A model generated the notes under the pieces. The model searched no databases. It worked only from the letters and a program-made list of their open reading frames with translations, and was not told the origin of the DNA. The position numbers were made by a program, and so were the translations under genes. 64,000 bases of DNA, from assembly GCA_947650365.1 (NCBI GenBank), contig OX393552.1, positions 23,781,981-23,845,980 of the forward strand, written 5' to 3'. The number at the start of each line of letters is the position of its first letter. Within the stretch, counting starts at the first letter, position 1. Shown here in pieces: positions 22,531 through 37,248 of this stretch. The DNA is from Chamaelirium japonicum (Eukaryota > Streptophyta > Magnoliopsida > Liliales > Melanthiaceae).

Positions 22531-22984
22531 AGGAAGTAAATAAGGAAGATGAGGCACACCCGAATTTTTTGCTTTAAAAAAACTTATATTTTTCTGTAAA
22601 AAAGTTTAAAACATTACAACTATTATGAGATCGTTTGATCGGATGATTGTTCACCGTCGGATCTCTCCCATAGATTAGGATTTCCCATATAATACTTAGG
22701 CCCTTAGTAAGCTTAGCCTATAAATAATATACGACCCCTTTAGGGTGGGGTACGTTTGACGGCTCTCTCTTTCTCCCATCTCATAATATGTTATCAACAC
22801 GAATATATCAAGCCCAGCTAATCCGTCGCAAGAAAACGAAGAGAGAAACGAAAACAGAAGAGAGAGAAGAAGAGAGATGAGAATGGAAAAATAAATGAAG
22901 AGAGAAGAAATCCTACCCCAGTCCATTGGCCACGGGTATAGGTTTGAAATAAGAAGTAATCTAAATTTCAAAACTCCACTTTTT
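22531..22984 (+). repeat. Promoter-bearing module M2, copy 2 (3' truncated)
   Basis: Same truncation point as copy 1. Carries the variants CGAATTTTTT, ACGACCCC, TATCAAGCCC and CCTACCCC, shared with copy 3 but not with copies 1 and 4. Open small frame at 22788-22880. Confidence 0.8.
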
Positions 22985-23570
22985 ATTAGAATGTAAACAT
23001 AACATAAAGAAATAATTGAATTATTCAAATATTTTATAAAATTATTAAATAATTTTTTGAATCATTATTCCATAAATTATAATTAATCAAATATTTTTAT
23101 TATCTACTTATTGAATAATTCAATAATGATTATTGAATTATTTTTTTATTGAATTATTCAATAATTAAATTATAAAAATATTTAATTAAATATAATTTAT
23201 GGAATAAGGATTCAAATAATTATTTAATTAACTTATAAAATATTTAAATAATTTTATTATTTCTTTATGTTATTAATATTTTTTCATAGAATAATTCAAT
23301 TATATAATTATATAATATTTTTAATCAAATAATTTAATTATTTAATTATTTTATTATTTACTTAATAATTTAAAGTATAAATTATATAAATTAATAAGTT
23401 TTTTACAATAATAAAATAATTTAATCAATAATTACATAACTAAATTATTACGTAATAAAATTATTATATTATCATTTAAACAAATTATTAAATAATTATT
23501 ATGTAATAAAAACTAAGTCTGGAATTATTAAACTATTAAATAATTATTAAATTATAAATTATTATGTAAT
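22985..23570. repeat. AT-rich palindromic spacer P3, copy 2
   Basis: Centre at about 23136. The duplicated satellite edge is present but the AT tract between the two edges is shorter than in copy 1. Confidence 0.8.
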
Positions 23571-23922
23571 AAAAACTAACTCTGGAATGCACACTCCGAA
23601 GCGTGGCGCACCGAAGACCGGCCAAAATTCGCCCGAAAAACTAAGTCAAAAACGCGCACCCCGAAGCATGGTACATTGAAGTCCGACCAAAATTCGCCCG
23701 AAAAACTAAGTCTAGAACGCTCACCCCGAAGCGTGGTGCACCGAAGACCGGCCTTGCTCGAAATACTAAGTTTGGAAGGCGCAGCCCGAAGCGTGGCGCA
23801 CCAAAGACTGGCCGAAATTCACCCGAAAAACTAAGTCTGGAATGCGACCCCAAAGCGTGGCGCACCGAAGACCGACCGAAATTCGCTTGAAAAACTCAGT
23901 CTGGAACACGCATCCCGAAGCT
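23571..23922 (+). repeat. 65-bp satellite island A, copy 2
   Basis: Same 5.4 monomers as 4871-5222. Confidence 0.93.
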
Positions 23923-24835
23923 AAAATTTTAATTTGATAATTATTTCAATAAAGAATTATTTAATAATTTATTTCAATAATAATCTAATAAGTTTATTAT
24001 ATAATAATTTAGGTATTTAATTATTAATTAAATTATTATATTATTTCAAAAAATTAATAAATAATATAATTTATTCTTAAAATTATTAATTAAATATTTT
24101 AAAAATAAAATACTTAAATTTATTTTGTTAAAATATTATATAATTATATAATGGAATTATTTTATTAGAATATAATAATAACATAAAGAAATAATAGAAT
24201 TATTCAAATATTTTATTAAATAATTAAATAATTATTTGAATCATTATTCCATAAATTATAATTAATCCAATAATTTTATTATTTACTTATTGAATAATTC
24301 AATAATGATTATTGAATTATTTTATTATTGAATTATTAAATAATAAATAATAAAAATATTTAATTAATTATAATTTATGGAATAATGATTTAAATAATAA
24401 TTTAAATATTATATAAAATATTTAAATAATTTTATTAATTCTATATTTTATTAATATTTTTTAATAAAATAATTCAATTATATAATTATATAATATTTTC
24501 ATCAAATAATTTAAGTATTTTATTACTTCAATATTTAAGTAATAATTTAAAGTATAAATTATATTAATTAATAATTTTTTAAAATAATAAAATAATTGAA
24601 TAAATAATTATATGACTAGATTATTATGTAATAAAATTATTAGATTATCATTAAAATAAATTATTAAATAATTATTTATTTATATAACTAAAATATTAGA
24701 ATTTAATTATTAAGATAATTAAATAAAGAATTATTTAAATAATAATTTTTTGAAATAATTAAATAGTTAGTCAATTATTGAAATATTTAAAAATTTAATT
24801 AGTGAATAAATATATCAAATAGATTATTTATATAA
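23923..24835. repeat. AT-rich palindromic spacer P4, copy 2
   Basis: Centre at about 24315. Unlike P4 in copies 1, 3 and 4, it has an extra 8 bases (AATTAAAT) near 24225 and TTAATTAATTATAA near 24362. Both are the states found in P5, which suggests a patch copied from P5. Confidence 0.85.
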
Positions 24836-27289
24836 GACCGATCGAAATTAGATTGAAAAACTAAGTCATAAATGCGCACCCTGAAGCGTGGCGCACCGAA
24901 GACCGACCTTAATTCGCACAAAAAACTAAGTCTGGAGTGCGATCCCAGAAGCGTGGCGCACCGAGGACCGGCCAAAATTCTCCCGAAAAACTAAGTCTGG
25001 AATGTGCACCCCAAAGCGTGGCGTACCAAGGACATGCAAAAATTCGCTCGAAAAACTAAGTCTGGAACGAGCACCCCGAAGCGTGGCGCATCGACGATCG
25101 GCCGAAATTCGCCCAAAAAACTAAGTCTGGAACATGCACCCCAAAGCATGGTGCACCGAAAACCGGTCGAAAATTCGTACGAAAAACGAAGTCTGTAATG
25201 CGCACCCCGAAGCGTGGTTCACCAAAGACCGATCGAAATTCATCCAAAAAACTAAGTTAGGAACGCGCACCCTGAAGAGTGGCACACTAAAGACCTGCCG
25301 AAATTCGACAAAAAAACTAAGTCTGGAATGCGCACCCTGAAGCGTAGTGCACCGAAAACCGACCGAAATTCGCTCGAAAAGCAAACTCTGGAACGTGCAC
25401 ACCGAAGCGTGGCGCACCGAAGACAGATCGAAGTTCACCCAAAAAACTAAGTCTGGAATACGCGTCCTGAAGCGTGGCGCACCGAAGACCATCCAAAATT
25501 CGTCAGAAAAACTAAGTCTGCAATGCGCACCCCGAAGCGTGGCACAACGAAGACCGGCCGAAATTTGCCCGAAATGATAAGTCTAGAACGCGCACCATGA
25601 AGAGTGGCGCACCGAAGAACGACCGAAATTCGCTCGAAAATCTAAGTCTGTAATGCGCATCCCGAAGCATGGTGCACCGAAAACTAGCCAAAATTCGGTA
25701 AAGAAACAAAGTCTAGAACGCGCACCCCAAAGCGTGGTGTAGCGAAAACCGACCAAAATTCGCACGAAAAACTAAGTCTGGAACGTGCATGATGAAGCGT
25801 GGCGCACTGTAGACCGATCGAAATTCTCCCGAAAAACTAAGTCTCGAACACGCACCCCGAAGCGTGGTGCACCGAAGACCGGCCAAAATTTATCCAGAAA
25901 ACTAAGTCTGGAATGTGCACCCCAAAGCATGGCGCACAGAAGACCGGCCAAAATTTGCCCGGAAAACTAAGTCTGGAACGTGCACCCCGATGCATGGCTC
26001 ACCGAGGACCGACCAAAATTCGTCCGAAAAACTAAGTTAGGAACACGCACCCCGAAGAGTGGTGCACCGAAGACTGGTCGAAATTTACCCAAAAAACTAA
26101 GTCTGGAACGCACACCTCGAAGCGTGGCGCACCGAAGACCGACCAAAATTCGATCGAAATACTAAGTCTGGAATGCGCACCCCAAAGCGTGGTGCACCCA
26201 AAACTGGCTGAAATTCACCCGAATAACTAAGTCTGGAATGCACACACCAAAGCATGGCACATCGAAGATCGGCCGAAATTCACTTAAAAAACTATGTCTA
26301 GAATGCACATCCTGAAGCGTGGAGCACCGAAGACCGACCGAAATTTGCCCAAAAAACTAAGTCTAGAGTGCGCACCCCGAAGCATGACGCACAGAGGATC
26401 GGGCGAAATTCGCCCAAAAAAATAAATCTGGAACGTGCACCCTGAAGCGTGGCGTACCAAGGACCGGCCGAAATTTGGCAGAAAAACTAAGTCTGGAACT
26501 CGCACCCTGAAGCGTGGAGCAGTGAAGACCGATCGAAATTCACCCGAAAAACTAAGTCTTGAATGCGCACGCCAAAGCGTGGTGCACCGAAGACCGGCAG
26601 AAATTTGCCCGAAAAACTTAATCTGGAATGCGCACCCCGAAGCATGGCGCACCGAAGACAAGCCAAAATTCGCCCGAAAAATTAAGTCTGGAACGCGCAC
26701 CCCGAAGAGTGCCGGACCGAAGACCGACCGAAATTTACCTGAAAAACTAAGTTTGGAACGCGCACGTCAAAGCATGGCGCACCGAAGACCGATCGAAATT
26801 CGTGGGGAAAACTAAGTCTGGAACGTGCACCCCGAAGCATGGCGCACCGAAGACTAACCAAAATTCACCCGAAAAACTGAGTCTGGAATGCGCACCCCGA
26901 TGTATGGCGCACCGACGATCAGCCAAAATTTGATCGAAAAACTAAGTCTGGAATGCACACTCCGAAGCGTGGCGCACCGAAGATCGGCCAAAATTCGCCC
27001 GAAAAAACTAAGTCAAAAACGCGCACCCCGAAGCATGGTGCATTGAAGTCCGACCAAAATTCGCCCGAAAAACTAAGTCTAGAATGCGCACCCCGAAGCG
27101 TGGTGCACCGAAGACCGGCCTTGCTCGAAATACTAAGTTTGGAATGCGCAGCCCGAAGCGTGGCGCACCAAAGACTGACCGAAATTCACCCGAAAAACTA
27201 AGTCTGGAATACGACCCCAAAGCGTGGCGCACCGAAGACCAGCCGAAATTCGCTTGAAAAACTCAGTCTGGAACACGTATCCCGAAGCT
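24836..27289 (+). repeat. 65-bp satellite island B, copy 2 (about 38 monomers)
   Basis: 2454 bp. Includes the monomer at about 25425-25489 that is absent from copies 1 and 4, and two 3' monomers absent from copy 1. Confidence 0.96.
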
Positions 27290-28529
27290 AAAATTTTAAT
27301 TTTATAATTATTTCAATAAAGAATTATTTAATAATTTATTTCAATAATAATCTAATAAGTTTATTATATAATAATTTAGGTATTTAATTATTAATTAAAT
27401 TATTATATTATTTCAAAAAATTAATAAATAATATAATTTATTCTTAAAATTATTAATTAAATATTTTAAAAATAAAATAATTAAATTTATTTTGTTAAAA
27501 TATTATATAATTATATAATGGAATTATTTTATTAGAATATAATAATAACATAAAGAAATAATAGAATTATTCAAATATTTTATTAAATAATTAAATAATT
27601 ATTTGAATCATTATTCCATAAATTATAATTAATCCAATAATTTTATTATTTACTTATTGAATAATTCAATAATGATTATTGAATTATTTTATTATTGAAT
27701 TATTAAATAAGTAAATAATAAAAATATTTAATTAATTATAATTTATGGAATAATGATTTAAATAATAATTTAATTATTATCTAAAATATTTAAATAATTT
27801 TATTATTTCTATATTTTATTAATATTTTTTAATAAAATAATACAATTATATAATTATATAATATTTTCATCAAATAATTTAAGTATTTTATTACTTCAAT
27901 ATTTAAGTAATAATTTAAAGTATAAATTATATTAATTAATAATTTTTTAAAATAATAAAATAATTGAATAAATAATTACATGACTAAATTATTATGTAAT
28001 AAAATTATTAGATTATCATTAAAATAAATTATTAAATAATTATTTATTTATATAACTAAAATATTAGAATTTAATTATTAAGATAATTAAATAAAGAATT
28101 ATTTAAATAATAATTTTTTGAAATAATTAAATAGTTAGTCAATTATTGAAATATTTAAAAATTTAATTAGTGAATAAATATATCAAATAGATTATTTATA
28201 TAAAAAAATAAATATTTTCATTATTAAATAAATTTATAGTTAAATAAATAATAATTTAAATAAAATATTGTATAATGAAATAAATATAAAATTTTATAAA
28301 ATTATGAGATATTAATTTAAATAACTTAAAAAATAATTATTTAATTCAGTAATAAAATAAAACAATAATTTAATAACTATTACTTATTATTTAAATAATT
28401 AATTAATTATTTGAATATATGGAAAATAAAAATAAAATTTAAATAGCTTAATATTTTTTTTAATAATCAAAAAAATATTTATTGATTTTTATATTTAAAT
28501 AATAAATAATTAGTTTAAATAATTTAATT
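27290..28529. repeat. AT-rich palindromic spacer P5, copy 2
   Basis: Centre at about 27682; matches 8389-9628. Confidence 0.83.
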
Positions 28530-28726
28530 ATGAAGAAACGAAGGCAGAAGAGAGAGAAGAAGATATATGATAATGGAGAAATAAACGAGGAGAGAAGAAA
28601 TCCTGCTCCAGTCCATTAGCCACAAGTATAGGTTTGAAGTAAGAAGTAATCTAAATTCCAAAACTTCACTTCTCAATAGTATCATCTCAACGTTATTATG
28701 ATTATCATTGAAATATTTCTATAATT
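28530..28726 (+). repeat. Module M3, copy 2 (5' truncated)
   Basis: Same 5' break as copy 1; no promoter. Confidence 0.75.
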
Positions 28727-31700
28727 ATTTTAATAATAGTAAACATTTATTTAATTATAAAATAATTGAAATAATTGAAATATTTTAATAATTAACTTTT
28801 ATTAAAATAATAATTTTATTTAATTATCTAGTTATTTAATAGAATTTATTATTTTAATTATTTATTAATTATTATAATATTAAATAATCATATTATGTAC
28901 CTATTTAATGGTTTAAAATATTAAATAAAGAAGTAATAATTTAATTATATAATTTAATTTATTTTATTAGTTATTTCTTTAATTATTATTATTTTTTAAA
29001 TTAATTTAACTAATTTATTAAATAATAAATTGTTAAAATAATAAAATAATTAATTATTTCATATTTTATTATTTAATAAGTAATTAATGAAAATATTTCA
29101 TTAATTATTATTAATGAAATAATTATTATAATTTTTATTTAATTATTTTATGAAATAATTTATTAATTTCATTATTTCTTTAATAAAGTAATATAATAAT
29201 ATAATAACTAATTCCTTATTATTTTTTAAAAAATCTATTATTTAAAAAAATATTTTATTATTTCTATATTCACATAATTCACTAATTATTTATATAATAA
29301 GTAAATAGTTATTGAATTAATATTTTATATTATTATTTAATAAAATAATTAATTTTTTGATATATTTAATTTAATTTTTTATAATTTATTTAAATAATTT
29401 GTTAATTATTTCATTACATTATTATTTAAGTTAATTATTATTTATTTAACTATAAAATTATTTAATAATTAAATTATTTTTTTGTTTAAGTACTTAATCT
29501 ATTTAATATATTTCTTTGCTAAATAAATTATAACATATTTAAATAATTAACTAATTATTTAATTATTTCAAAAAAATATTATTTAAATAATTCTTTATAT
29601 AATTATCTAAGTAATGAAATTCTAACTTTATAATTATTTCCTTAAATAATTATTCAAAAACTAATTTAAATAATAAAATAATAATCTTATTACATAATAA
29701 TTTAGTTATGTAATTATTAAATAAATTATTTTAATATTTTCAAAAAATATAATTTATTTAAATTATTATTTATTTAACTATGAAATTATTTAATAATTAA
29801 ATTATTTTTTTGTTTAAGTAAGTATTCCATTTAATATATTTCTTTACTAAAATGTTTTTAAATATTTAACTAATTAAATAAATATTCACTTATTTTGAAA
29901 AATTATTATTGAAACTATTCTTTATATCATTATTTAATTAATGAAATTCTAATTTTATAATTATTTCAATAAATAATTATTTAATAATTTATATCAATAG
30001 TAATCTAATAATTTTATTACATAATAATTTAGGTATGTAATTATTAATTAAATTATTATATTATTTCAAAAAATTATTAATTAATATAATTTATTCTTAA
30101 AATTATTACATAAATATTTAAAAAATATAATACATAAATTTATTTTGTTAAAATATTATATAATTATATAATGGAATTATTTTATTAGAATATAATAATA
30201 ATATAAAGAAATAATTTATTTTCTAAAATAATTAAATTATTATTTGATATCATTATTCCATAAATTATAATTAATCTAATATTTTTATTATTTACTTATT
30301 GAATAATTCGATAATGATAATTGAATTATTTCATTATTGAATTATTCAATAAGTAAATAATATAGATATTTCATTATTTATAATTTATGGAATAATGATT
30401 CAAATAATTATTTAATTATTTAATAAAATATTTTAATAATTCCATTATTTCTTAATGTTATTTATATTTTATATTAAAATAATTCAATTATACAATTATT
30501 TAATATTTTAATAAAATAATTTAAGTATTTTATTATTTAAATAGTGATGAAATAATTTAAAGTATAAATTATATTAATAAATAATTTTTGAAATTCATAA
30601 AATAATTTAATCAATAATTACAAAAATAAATTATTATATAATACAATTTTTAGATTATCATTTAAATAAATTATTAAATAATTATTTATTTATATAACTA
30701 AAATATTATAATTTAGTTATTTAGATAATTAAATATAGAATTATTTAAATAATTAAATATTTATTCAATTATTGAGATATTTAAAAACTTAATTAGTGAA
30801 GATATATATCAAATAGATTATTTACTTTAAAAAATCAATATTTTTATTATTAAAAAATTTCATTTTTAAATAAATAATAATTTCATTATATAATTAATTT
30901 ATTATATTAGTTATTTTTTTAATTATTACTATCTTTTTAATTAATTTAATTAGTTTATTAAATAATAAATTAGAGAAATAATAAAATAATTAATTAATTC
31001 ATTATTTTATTATTTAATATGTAATTAATGAAAATATTTAATTAATTACCATTAATAAAATAATTTTTATAATTTTTATTTAATTATATTATAAAATATT
31101 TGATTAATTTAATTATTTATTTCATAAAGTAATAAAATAATATAATAACTAATTATTTATAATTTATAATTTAATAAAATAATTTGTGAATTATTTCATT
31201 ACATAATAATTTAATTAAATTATTATTTATTTAACTATAAAATTATTTAATAATTAAATTATTTTTTTGTTTAAGTAAATAATCTATTTAATATATTACT
31301 TTACTAAATAAGTTTTGAAATATTTAAATAATTCTTTTTATAATTATCTAAATAATGAAATTAGTATTTAATAATTATTTTAATAAAATAATTTGTAAAA
31401 AATTTATTTAATTGATAATACAATAATTTTATTATATAATAATTTAGTTATGTAATTATTAAATAAATTATTTTATTATTTGAAAAAATAATATTTTTTT
31501 AAATTATTCTTTTGCTTAAGTAAATAATCCATTTAATATATTTCTTTACTAAATAAGTTTTTAAATATTTAAATAATTGAATAATTATTCATTTATATAA
31601 AAAAATTATTATTGAAATAATTATTTATATAGTTATCTACTTAATAAAACTCTAATTTTACAGTTATTTCAATAAATTATTATTTAATATTTTATTTAAA

Positions 31701-32181
31701 TAATAATCTAATAATTTTATTATATAATAATTTAGTTATGTAATTATTAATGAAATTATTTTATTATTTCAAAAAATTATTAATTAATATAATTTAATCT
31801 TTGAATTATTAATGAAATATTTAAAAAATAAAATAGTTAAATTTGTTTACTTAAATAATTTTATAGTTAAATAAATAATAATTTAAATAAAATATTATAT
31901 AATGAAATAAATAAAAAAATTTATTAAATTATGAGATATTAATTTAAATAACAAAAAAAAAATTATTTAATTAAGTAATAAAATAAGAAAATAATTTAAT
32001 AACTATTTACTTATTATTCAAATAATTAGTTAATTATTTGAATATATGAATAATAAAATATTTTTTTAAATAGCTTAATACTTTTATTAATAATTAAAGA
32101 AATATTTATTGATTTTAATATTTAATTATTTAATTTATTTAACTATTTAATTTATTAAACTAATTAAATTAATTAAATAAA
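28727..32181. repeat. Composite AT-rich spacer P6, copy 2
   Basis: Palindrome centre at about 30324, followed from about 30867 by a second left arm that lacks its module and its centre, as in copy 1. Confidence 0.8.
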
Positions 32182-32596
32182 AGGAAGTAAAGAAGGAAGA
32201 TGAGGCACACCCGAATTTTTTGCTTTAAAAAAATTTATATTTTTCTTTTAAAAAATTTAAAACATTACAACTGTTATGTGATCGTTCGATCGGATGACTA
32301 TTCACCGTCAGATCTCTCACATAGATTTGGGTTTCCTAAATAATACTTAGGCCCTAAGTAAACTTACCCTAAAAATAATATACAACCCCTTTAGGGTGGG
32401 GCATGTTTGACGGCTCTCTCTTTCTCCCATCTCACAATATGTTATCAACACGAATATATCAAGCTGAGCCAATCCGTTGCAAGAAAACGGAGAGAGAAAC
32501 AAAGACAGAAGAGGGAGAAGAAGAGAGATGAGAATGGAGAAATAAACGAATAGAGAAGAAGTCCTGCCCCAGTCCATTGGCCATGGGTATAGGTTT
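32182..32596 (+). repeat. Module M4, copy 2 (3' truncated)
   Basis: Matches 13281-13695 with a few private substitutions (GCTGAGCC, CCGTTGC). Open small frame at 32439-32531. Confidence 0.78.
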
Positions 32597-33292
32597 AATT
32601 TATTTCTTTACTAAATAAGTTTTTAAATATTTAAATAATTAAATAATTATTTATATAATTATCTAATTAATAAAATTCTAATTTTAAAATTATTTCAAAA
32701 TAATTAAATAATTTAGTTATATAATTATTATTGAAATTAATTTATAATTTAAAAAAATTATTAATTTATATAATTTATTCTTTAAATTATTACTTAAATA
32801 TTTAAAAAATAAAATATTTTAATTTATTTTGTTAAAATATTATATAATTATATAATGGAATTATATTATTATAATATAATAATAATAAAAAGATATAATT
32901 AAATTATTTAAATATTTTCTAAAATAATTAAATAATTATTTGAATCATCATTTCATAAATTATAATTAATCAAATATTTGTATTATTTACTTATTGAATA
33001 ATTCAATAATAATTATTGAATTATTTAATTATTGAATTATATAATAAGTAAATAATTAAAATATTTAATTAACTATAATTTATAGATAATTAAATATTAG
33101 TTAAAAAATTTAATTAACTATAATTTATAATAATAAAAAATTAACTATAATTTAATTAACTATAATTTATAATAATAAAAAATTAGTTAAAAAATTTTAA
33201 TTATATAGATAATTAAATATTTCATTAATTATTTAATTTATTAATTTATTGAACTATTTAATTTTTTAAAATAATGAAATTAATTAAATAAT
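32597..33292. repeat. AT-rich spacer P7, copy 2
   Basis: Centre at about 33019. A net 44-bp deletion near 32697 removed the catagatttttaataa segment kept in copies 1 and 3. Confidence 0.78.
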
Positions 33293-33627
33293 ATGAAGTA
33301 AAGAAGTAAGATGAGGCACACCCGAATTTTTTGCTTTAAAAAATTTATATTTTTCTTTAAAAAAATTTAAAACATTACAACTGTTATGAGATCGTTCGAT
33401 TGGATGACTGTCCACTGTCGGAAGAAAACGAAAAGAGAAATAAAGGCAGAAGAGAGAGAAGATTAGATATGAGAATGGAAAAATAAACGAAGAGAGAAGA
33501 AATCATGCTCCAGTCCATTAGCCATGGATATACGTTTGAAGTAAAAAGTAATCTAAATTCCAAAACGCCACTTCTCAATAGTATCATCTTAACGTTATTA
33601 TGATTATCATTGAAATATTTCTATAAT
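33293..33627 (+). repeat. Module M5, copy 2 (internally deleted)
   Basis: Same promoter-removing internal deletion as copy 1. Confidence 0.77.
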
Positions 33628-34052
33628 TTTTTTAATAATAGTAATTATTTATTTAATTATAAAATATTTTAAATAATAGAAATATTTTAATAATTAACTT
33701 TTTACTAAAATAATATTTTTATTTAATTATTTAATTATCTAGTTATTTAATGAAATTAATTATTTTATTTATTTAATAATTATTATATTATTAAATAATT
33801 AAATTATGTACCTATTTAATGGTTAAAAATATTAAATAAAGAAATAATGATTTAATTATATAATTAATTTATTTTATTAGTTATTTATTTTATTATTATT
33901 ATTTTTTAAATTAATTTAATTAATTCATGAAATAATAAAATGCTGAAATAATAAAATAATTAGTTTAAATAATTAAATATTTCTTTAATTATTTAATTAT
34001 TTAATTTATTTCATTATTTAATTTAATAAACTAATTAAATTAATTAAATAAT
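33628..34052. repeat. Collapsed AT-rich spacer, copy 2
   Basis: Matches 14771-15195; no palindrome centre. Confidence 0.75.
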
Positions 34053-34557
34053 AGGAAGTAAAGAAGGAAGATGAGGCACACCCAAATTTTTTGCTTTAAA
34101 AAAATTTATTTTTTTCTTTTTAAAAAATTTAAAATATTATAACTGTTATGAGATCGTTCGATCTGATGACTGTCCACCGTCGGATCCCTCCCTTAGATTA
34201 GGGTTTCCCATATAATACTTAGGCCATAAGTAAGCTTACCCTATAAATAATATACGACCCCTTTAGGGTGGGGCATATTTGACGGCTCTCTTTTTCCCAT
34301 CTCATAATATGTTATTAACACGAACATATCGAGCCCAATCGACCCGTCGTAAGAAAACAGAGAGAACAACGAAGACAAAAGAGAGAGAAGAAGAGAGATG
34401 AGAATGGTGAAATAAACAAAGAGGGAAGAAGTCCTGCTCCAGTCCATTGGCCATGGGTATAGGTTTGAAGTAAGAAGTAATCTAAATTCCAAAAATCCAC
34501 TTCTCAATAGTATCATCTCAACGTTACTATGATTATCATTGTAATATTTCTATAATT
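34053..34557 (+). repeat. Promoter-bearing module M6, copy 2
   Basis: Telo-box and TATAAATA intact. The GATCGTTCGATC dyad is followed by TGATGAC instead of GGATGAC. Small frame open at 34309-34401. Confidence 0.82.
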
Positions 34558-36754
34558 TTTTAAATAATAGTAATCATTTAATTATTTGATTATCTAGTTA
34601 TTTATTGAAATTTGTTATTTTATTTATTTATTAATTATTATATTATTAAATAATTAAATTATGTAACTATTTAATGGTTTAAAATATTAAATAAAGTAAT
34701 AATGATTTAATTATATAATTAATTTATTTTATTAGTTATTTCTTTAATTATTATTATTTTTTCAATTAATTTTATTAATTTATTAAATAATAAATTGTTG
34801 AAATAGTTATTGAATTAATTTTTTATTTAATTAACTAATAAAATAATTAATTTTTGAATGTAATTTATTTAATTTTTTATAATTTAATAAAATAATTTTT
34901 TACTTATTCTGTTACATAATAATTTATTTAAACTATTATTTATTTAAGTTTTAAATTATTTAATAATAATTTTTTTTTGTTTAAGTAAATAATCAATTTA
35001 ATATATTTTATTACTAAATAAGTTTTTAAATATTTAAACTATAGACTAATTATTTAATTAGTTAAAAAAATTATAATTTAAATAATTCTTTATATAATTA
35101 TCTAAATAATGAAATTATAATTTTATAATTATTTTAATAAATAATTATTCAAAAATTTATTGAAATGATAATATAATAATTTAATTACATATTAATTTAG
35201 TTATATAATTATTGATTAAATTATTTTATATTTCAAAAAATTATAATTTAATTAAATTAAGATTTATTGAATTATGGAATAATTGAATAATTAAATTATT
35301 TTTTTATTTCAGTAAATAATCAATTTAATATATTTACTAACTAAATAAGTTTTTAATTATTTAAATAATTAAATAATTATTTACTTATTTCAAAAAATTA
35401 TTATTTAAATAGTTCTTTGTATAATTATCTAATTATTGAAATTCTAATTTTATAATTTTTTGAAAAAATAATTATTTAATAATTTATTAAAATAATAATA
35501 TTTTAATTTTTTTACATAATAATTTAGTTATGTAGTAATTAAATAAATGATTTTATTATTTCAAAAAAATATTAATTAATATAATTTATTTTTTTAATGA
35601 TTATTTAAATATTTAATAAATAAAATACTTAAATATATTTTATAAAAATATTGTATAATTATATAATGGAATTATTTTATTAGAATATAAACATAACATA
35701 AAGAAATAATTGAATTATTCAAATATTTTATAAAATTATTAAATAATTTTTTGAATCATTATTCCATAAATTATAATTAATCAAATATTTTTATTATCTA
35801 CTTATTGAATAATTCAATAATGATTATTGAATTATTTTATTATTGAATTATTCAATAAGTAAATAATAAAAATATTTAATTAAATATAACTTATGGAATA
35901 AGGATTCAAATAATTATTTAATTAACTTATAAAATATTTAAATAATTTTATTATTTCTTTATGTTATTAATATTTTTTCATAGAATAATTCAATTATATA
36001 ATTATATAATATTTTAATCAAATAATTTAATAATTTAATTATTTTATTATTTACTTATTAATTTAAAGTATAAATTATATAAATTAATAAGTTTTTTTGA
36101 ATAATAAAATAATTTAATCAATAATTACATAACTAAATTATTATGGAATAAAATTATTATATTATCATTTAAACAAATTATAAAATAATTATTTATTTAT
36201 ATAACTAAAATATTAGAGTTTAATTATTTAGATAATTAAATAAATATTATTTAAATAAATTTTTTTTAAATAATTAAATCATTAGTCAATTATTGAAATA
36301 TTTAAAAACTTAATTAGTGAAGAAATATATCAAATAGATTATTTATTTAAAAAAATATATTTTTATTATTAAATAATTTCATTTGTTAAATAAATAATAA
36401 TTTAAATAAAATATTGTATAATGAAATAAATATAAAATTTTATTAAATTATGGGATATTAATTGAAATAACTAAAAAAAATAATTATTTAATTAAATAAT
36501 AAAATAAAACAATAATTTAATAACTATTTACGTATTATTTGAATAATTAGTTAATTATTTGAATATATAAATATTAAAATATTTTTTTAAATAGTTTAAT
36601 ATTTTTTTTAATAATCAAAGAAATATTTATTGATTTTAATATTTAATTAATAAATAATTTCATTATATAAATAATTCAATATTTCTTTAATTATTTAATT
36701 ATATAATTTTTTTAACTATTTAATTTATTAAACTAATTAAATTAATTAAATAAT
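34558..36754. repeat. AT-rich palindromic spacer P8, copy 2
   Basis: Centre at about 35830; same arm order as 15701-17896. Confidence 0.87.
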
Positions 36755-37248
36755 AGAAAGTAAAGATGGAAGATGAGGCAAACCCAAATTTTTTTCTTTA
36801 AAAAAATATATTTTTCTTTAAAAAAATTTAAAATATTATAACTGTTATGGGATCATTCGATCGGATGACTGTCCACCGTCGGATCCCTCTCTTAGATTAG
36901 GGTTTCCCATATAATACTAAGGCCCTAAGTAAGCTTACCCTATAAATAATATACGACTCCTTTAGGGTGGGGCATGTTTGACGGCTCTCTCATTCTCCCA
37001 TCTCATAATATGTTATTAATACGAACTTATCGAGCCCAGTCGACCCGTCGCAAGAAAGCGGAGAGAGAAACGAAGACAAAAGAGACAGAAGAAGAAAGAT
37101 GAGAATGAAGAAATAAATGAAGAGAGAAAAAGTCATGCTCCAATCCATTGGCCATAGGTCTGAAGTAAGAAGTAATCTAAATTCCAAATCTCCACTTCTT
37201 AATAGTATTATCTCAACGTTATTATGATTATCATTGCAATATTTCTAT
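36755..37248 (+). repeat. Promoter-bearing module M7, copy 2
   Basis: Matches 17897-18390; small frame open at 37010-37102. Confidence 0.82.
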
